From JABDIY01 sp041576015 (GTDB taxonomy: Bacteria; Actinomycetota; Acidimicrobiia; Acidimicrobiales; SZUA-35), in assembly GCA_041576015.1 (NCBI GenBank), contig JBFGLT010000170.1, positions 1 to 6,186 on the forward strand: a stretch of DNA of 6,186 bases, in the 5' to 3' direction. Shown one piece after another: positions 6,097 to 6,186 of this stretch. Numbering within the stretch: the stretch's first letter is position 1; every line of letters starts with the position of its first letter. Below the pieces are notes generated by a model. The model had not been told where the DNA came from, made no database searches, and saw only the letters and a program-made list of their open reading frames with translations. Both the position numbers and the translations under genes were made by a program.

Positions 6097-6186
6097 CGGG
6101 CGGTGACTGCGGCCATGGACCGCTCCGTTGCCGCCGCGCCAGCAAGGCAGCACGATGGGTGTGCGCCAATTGCCGAGCGTAGCGAG
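6097..6186. repeat. Tandem direct repeat, copy 2 (90-bp core, cut by the window end)
   Basis: This second copy of the 90-bp core ends at the window edge, at the point matching position 6081 in copy 1. Whether the 15-bp linker and further copies follow cannot be seen, so the array may be longer. The period of 105 is a multiple of three, which keeps all three minus-strand frames open through both copies, but their translations are rich in Arg/Pro/His and look non-coding. Confidence 0.9.

Noticed and set aside
5987..6169. Minus-strand open frames across the tandem repeat, giving 35-residue protein repeats
   Set aside because: The 105-bp period is a multiple of three, so all three minus frames stay open and look repetitive automatically. 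The translations are Arg/Pro/His-rich, third-position GC is lower than in the real genes, the start is only a TTG, and no frame resembles a known family. A repeat protein entering from the right edge cannot be fully excluded.
5992..6186. CRISPR array or integron attC sites
   Set aside because: The repeated core is 90 bp with a 15-bp linker, far from the CRISPR pattern of about 30-bp repeats with similar-length spacers. No attC core sites or gene cassettes are seen and no Cas or integrase gene is present.

Overview
The window is GC-rich, gene-dense chromosomal DNA. It most likely comes from an actinobacterium (Actinomycetota). The main reason is the trio of a DUF3662-FHA protein (FhaA type), a short membrane-anchored FHA protein (FhaB/FipA type) and a PP2C phosphatase (PstP type), which belongs to the actinobacterial Ser/Thr-kinase cell-wall and division locus. 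GTG starts, weak Shine-Dalgarno sites and probable leaderless starts fit. I cannot place it to genus from sequence alone; Acidimicrobiia is only a guess.

Layout. Positions 1-793 (minus strand) hold fhaB followed by pstP, which runs off the left edge; the two overlap by one base and pstP has a good ribosome binding site. An 88-bp divergent intergenic region follows, then fhaA on the plus strand (about 885-1547). fhaA converges on the next gene, with a perfect 11-bp inverted repeat at the junction. Positions 1567-5950 are all minus strand and read right to left: a class I flavoprotein disulfide oxidoreductase (5950-4565), a small GNAT-like protein of the Acetyltransf_CG type (4518-4198), an acyl-CoA dehydrogenase (4154-2892), and an APH-type kinase fused to a DUF6285-like C-terminal domain (2892-1567). 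The gaps are 46 bp, 43 bp and a 1-base overlap, so the four genes may be one operon. The right end (5992-6186) is a tandem repeat with a 105-bp period, 89/90 identical between the two copies seen and probably continuing past the edge.

How the genes work together. fhaA, fhaB and pstP would read and erase threonine phosphorylation made by PknA/PknB-type kinases at the cell envelope. The kinase-DUF6285 fusion is translationally coupled to the acyl-CoA dehydrogenase. This recalls the LvaA/LvaB/LvaC logic of levulinate and 4-hydroxy-acid catabolism and the APH-ACAD fusions ACAD10/11: a 4-hydroxyacyl-CoA is phosphorylated, then the dehydrogenase-family enzyme removes the phosphate to give an enoyl-CoA. 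That is the most interesting functional hypothesis here. The flavoprotein and the acetyltransferase have no evident link to it apart from position.
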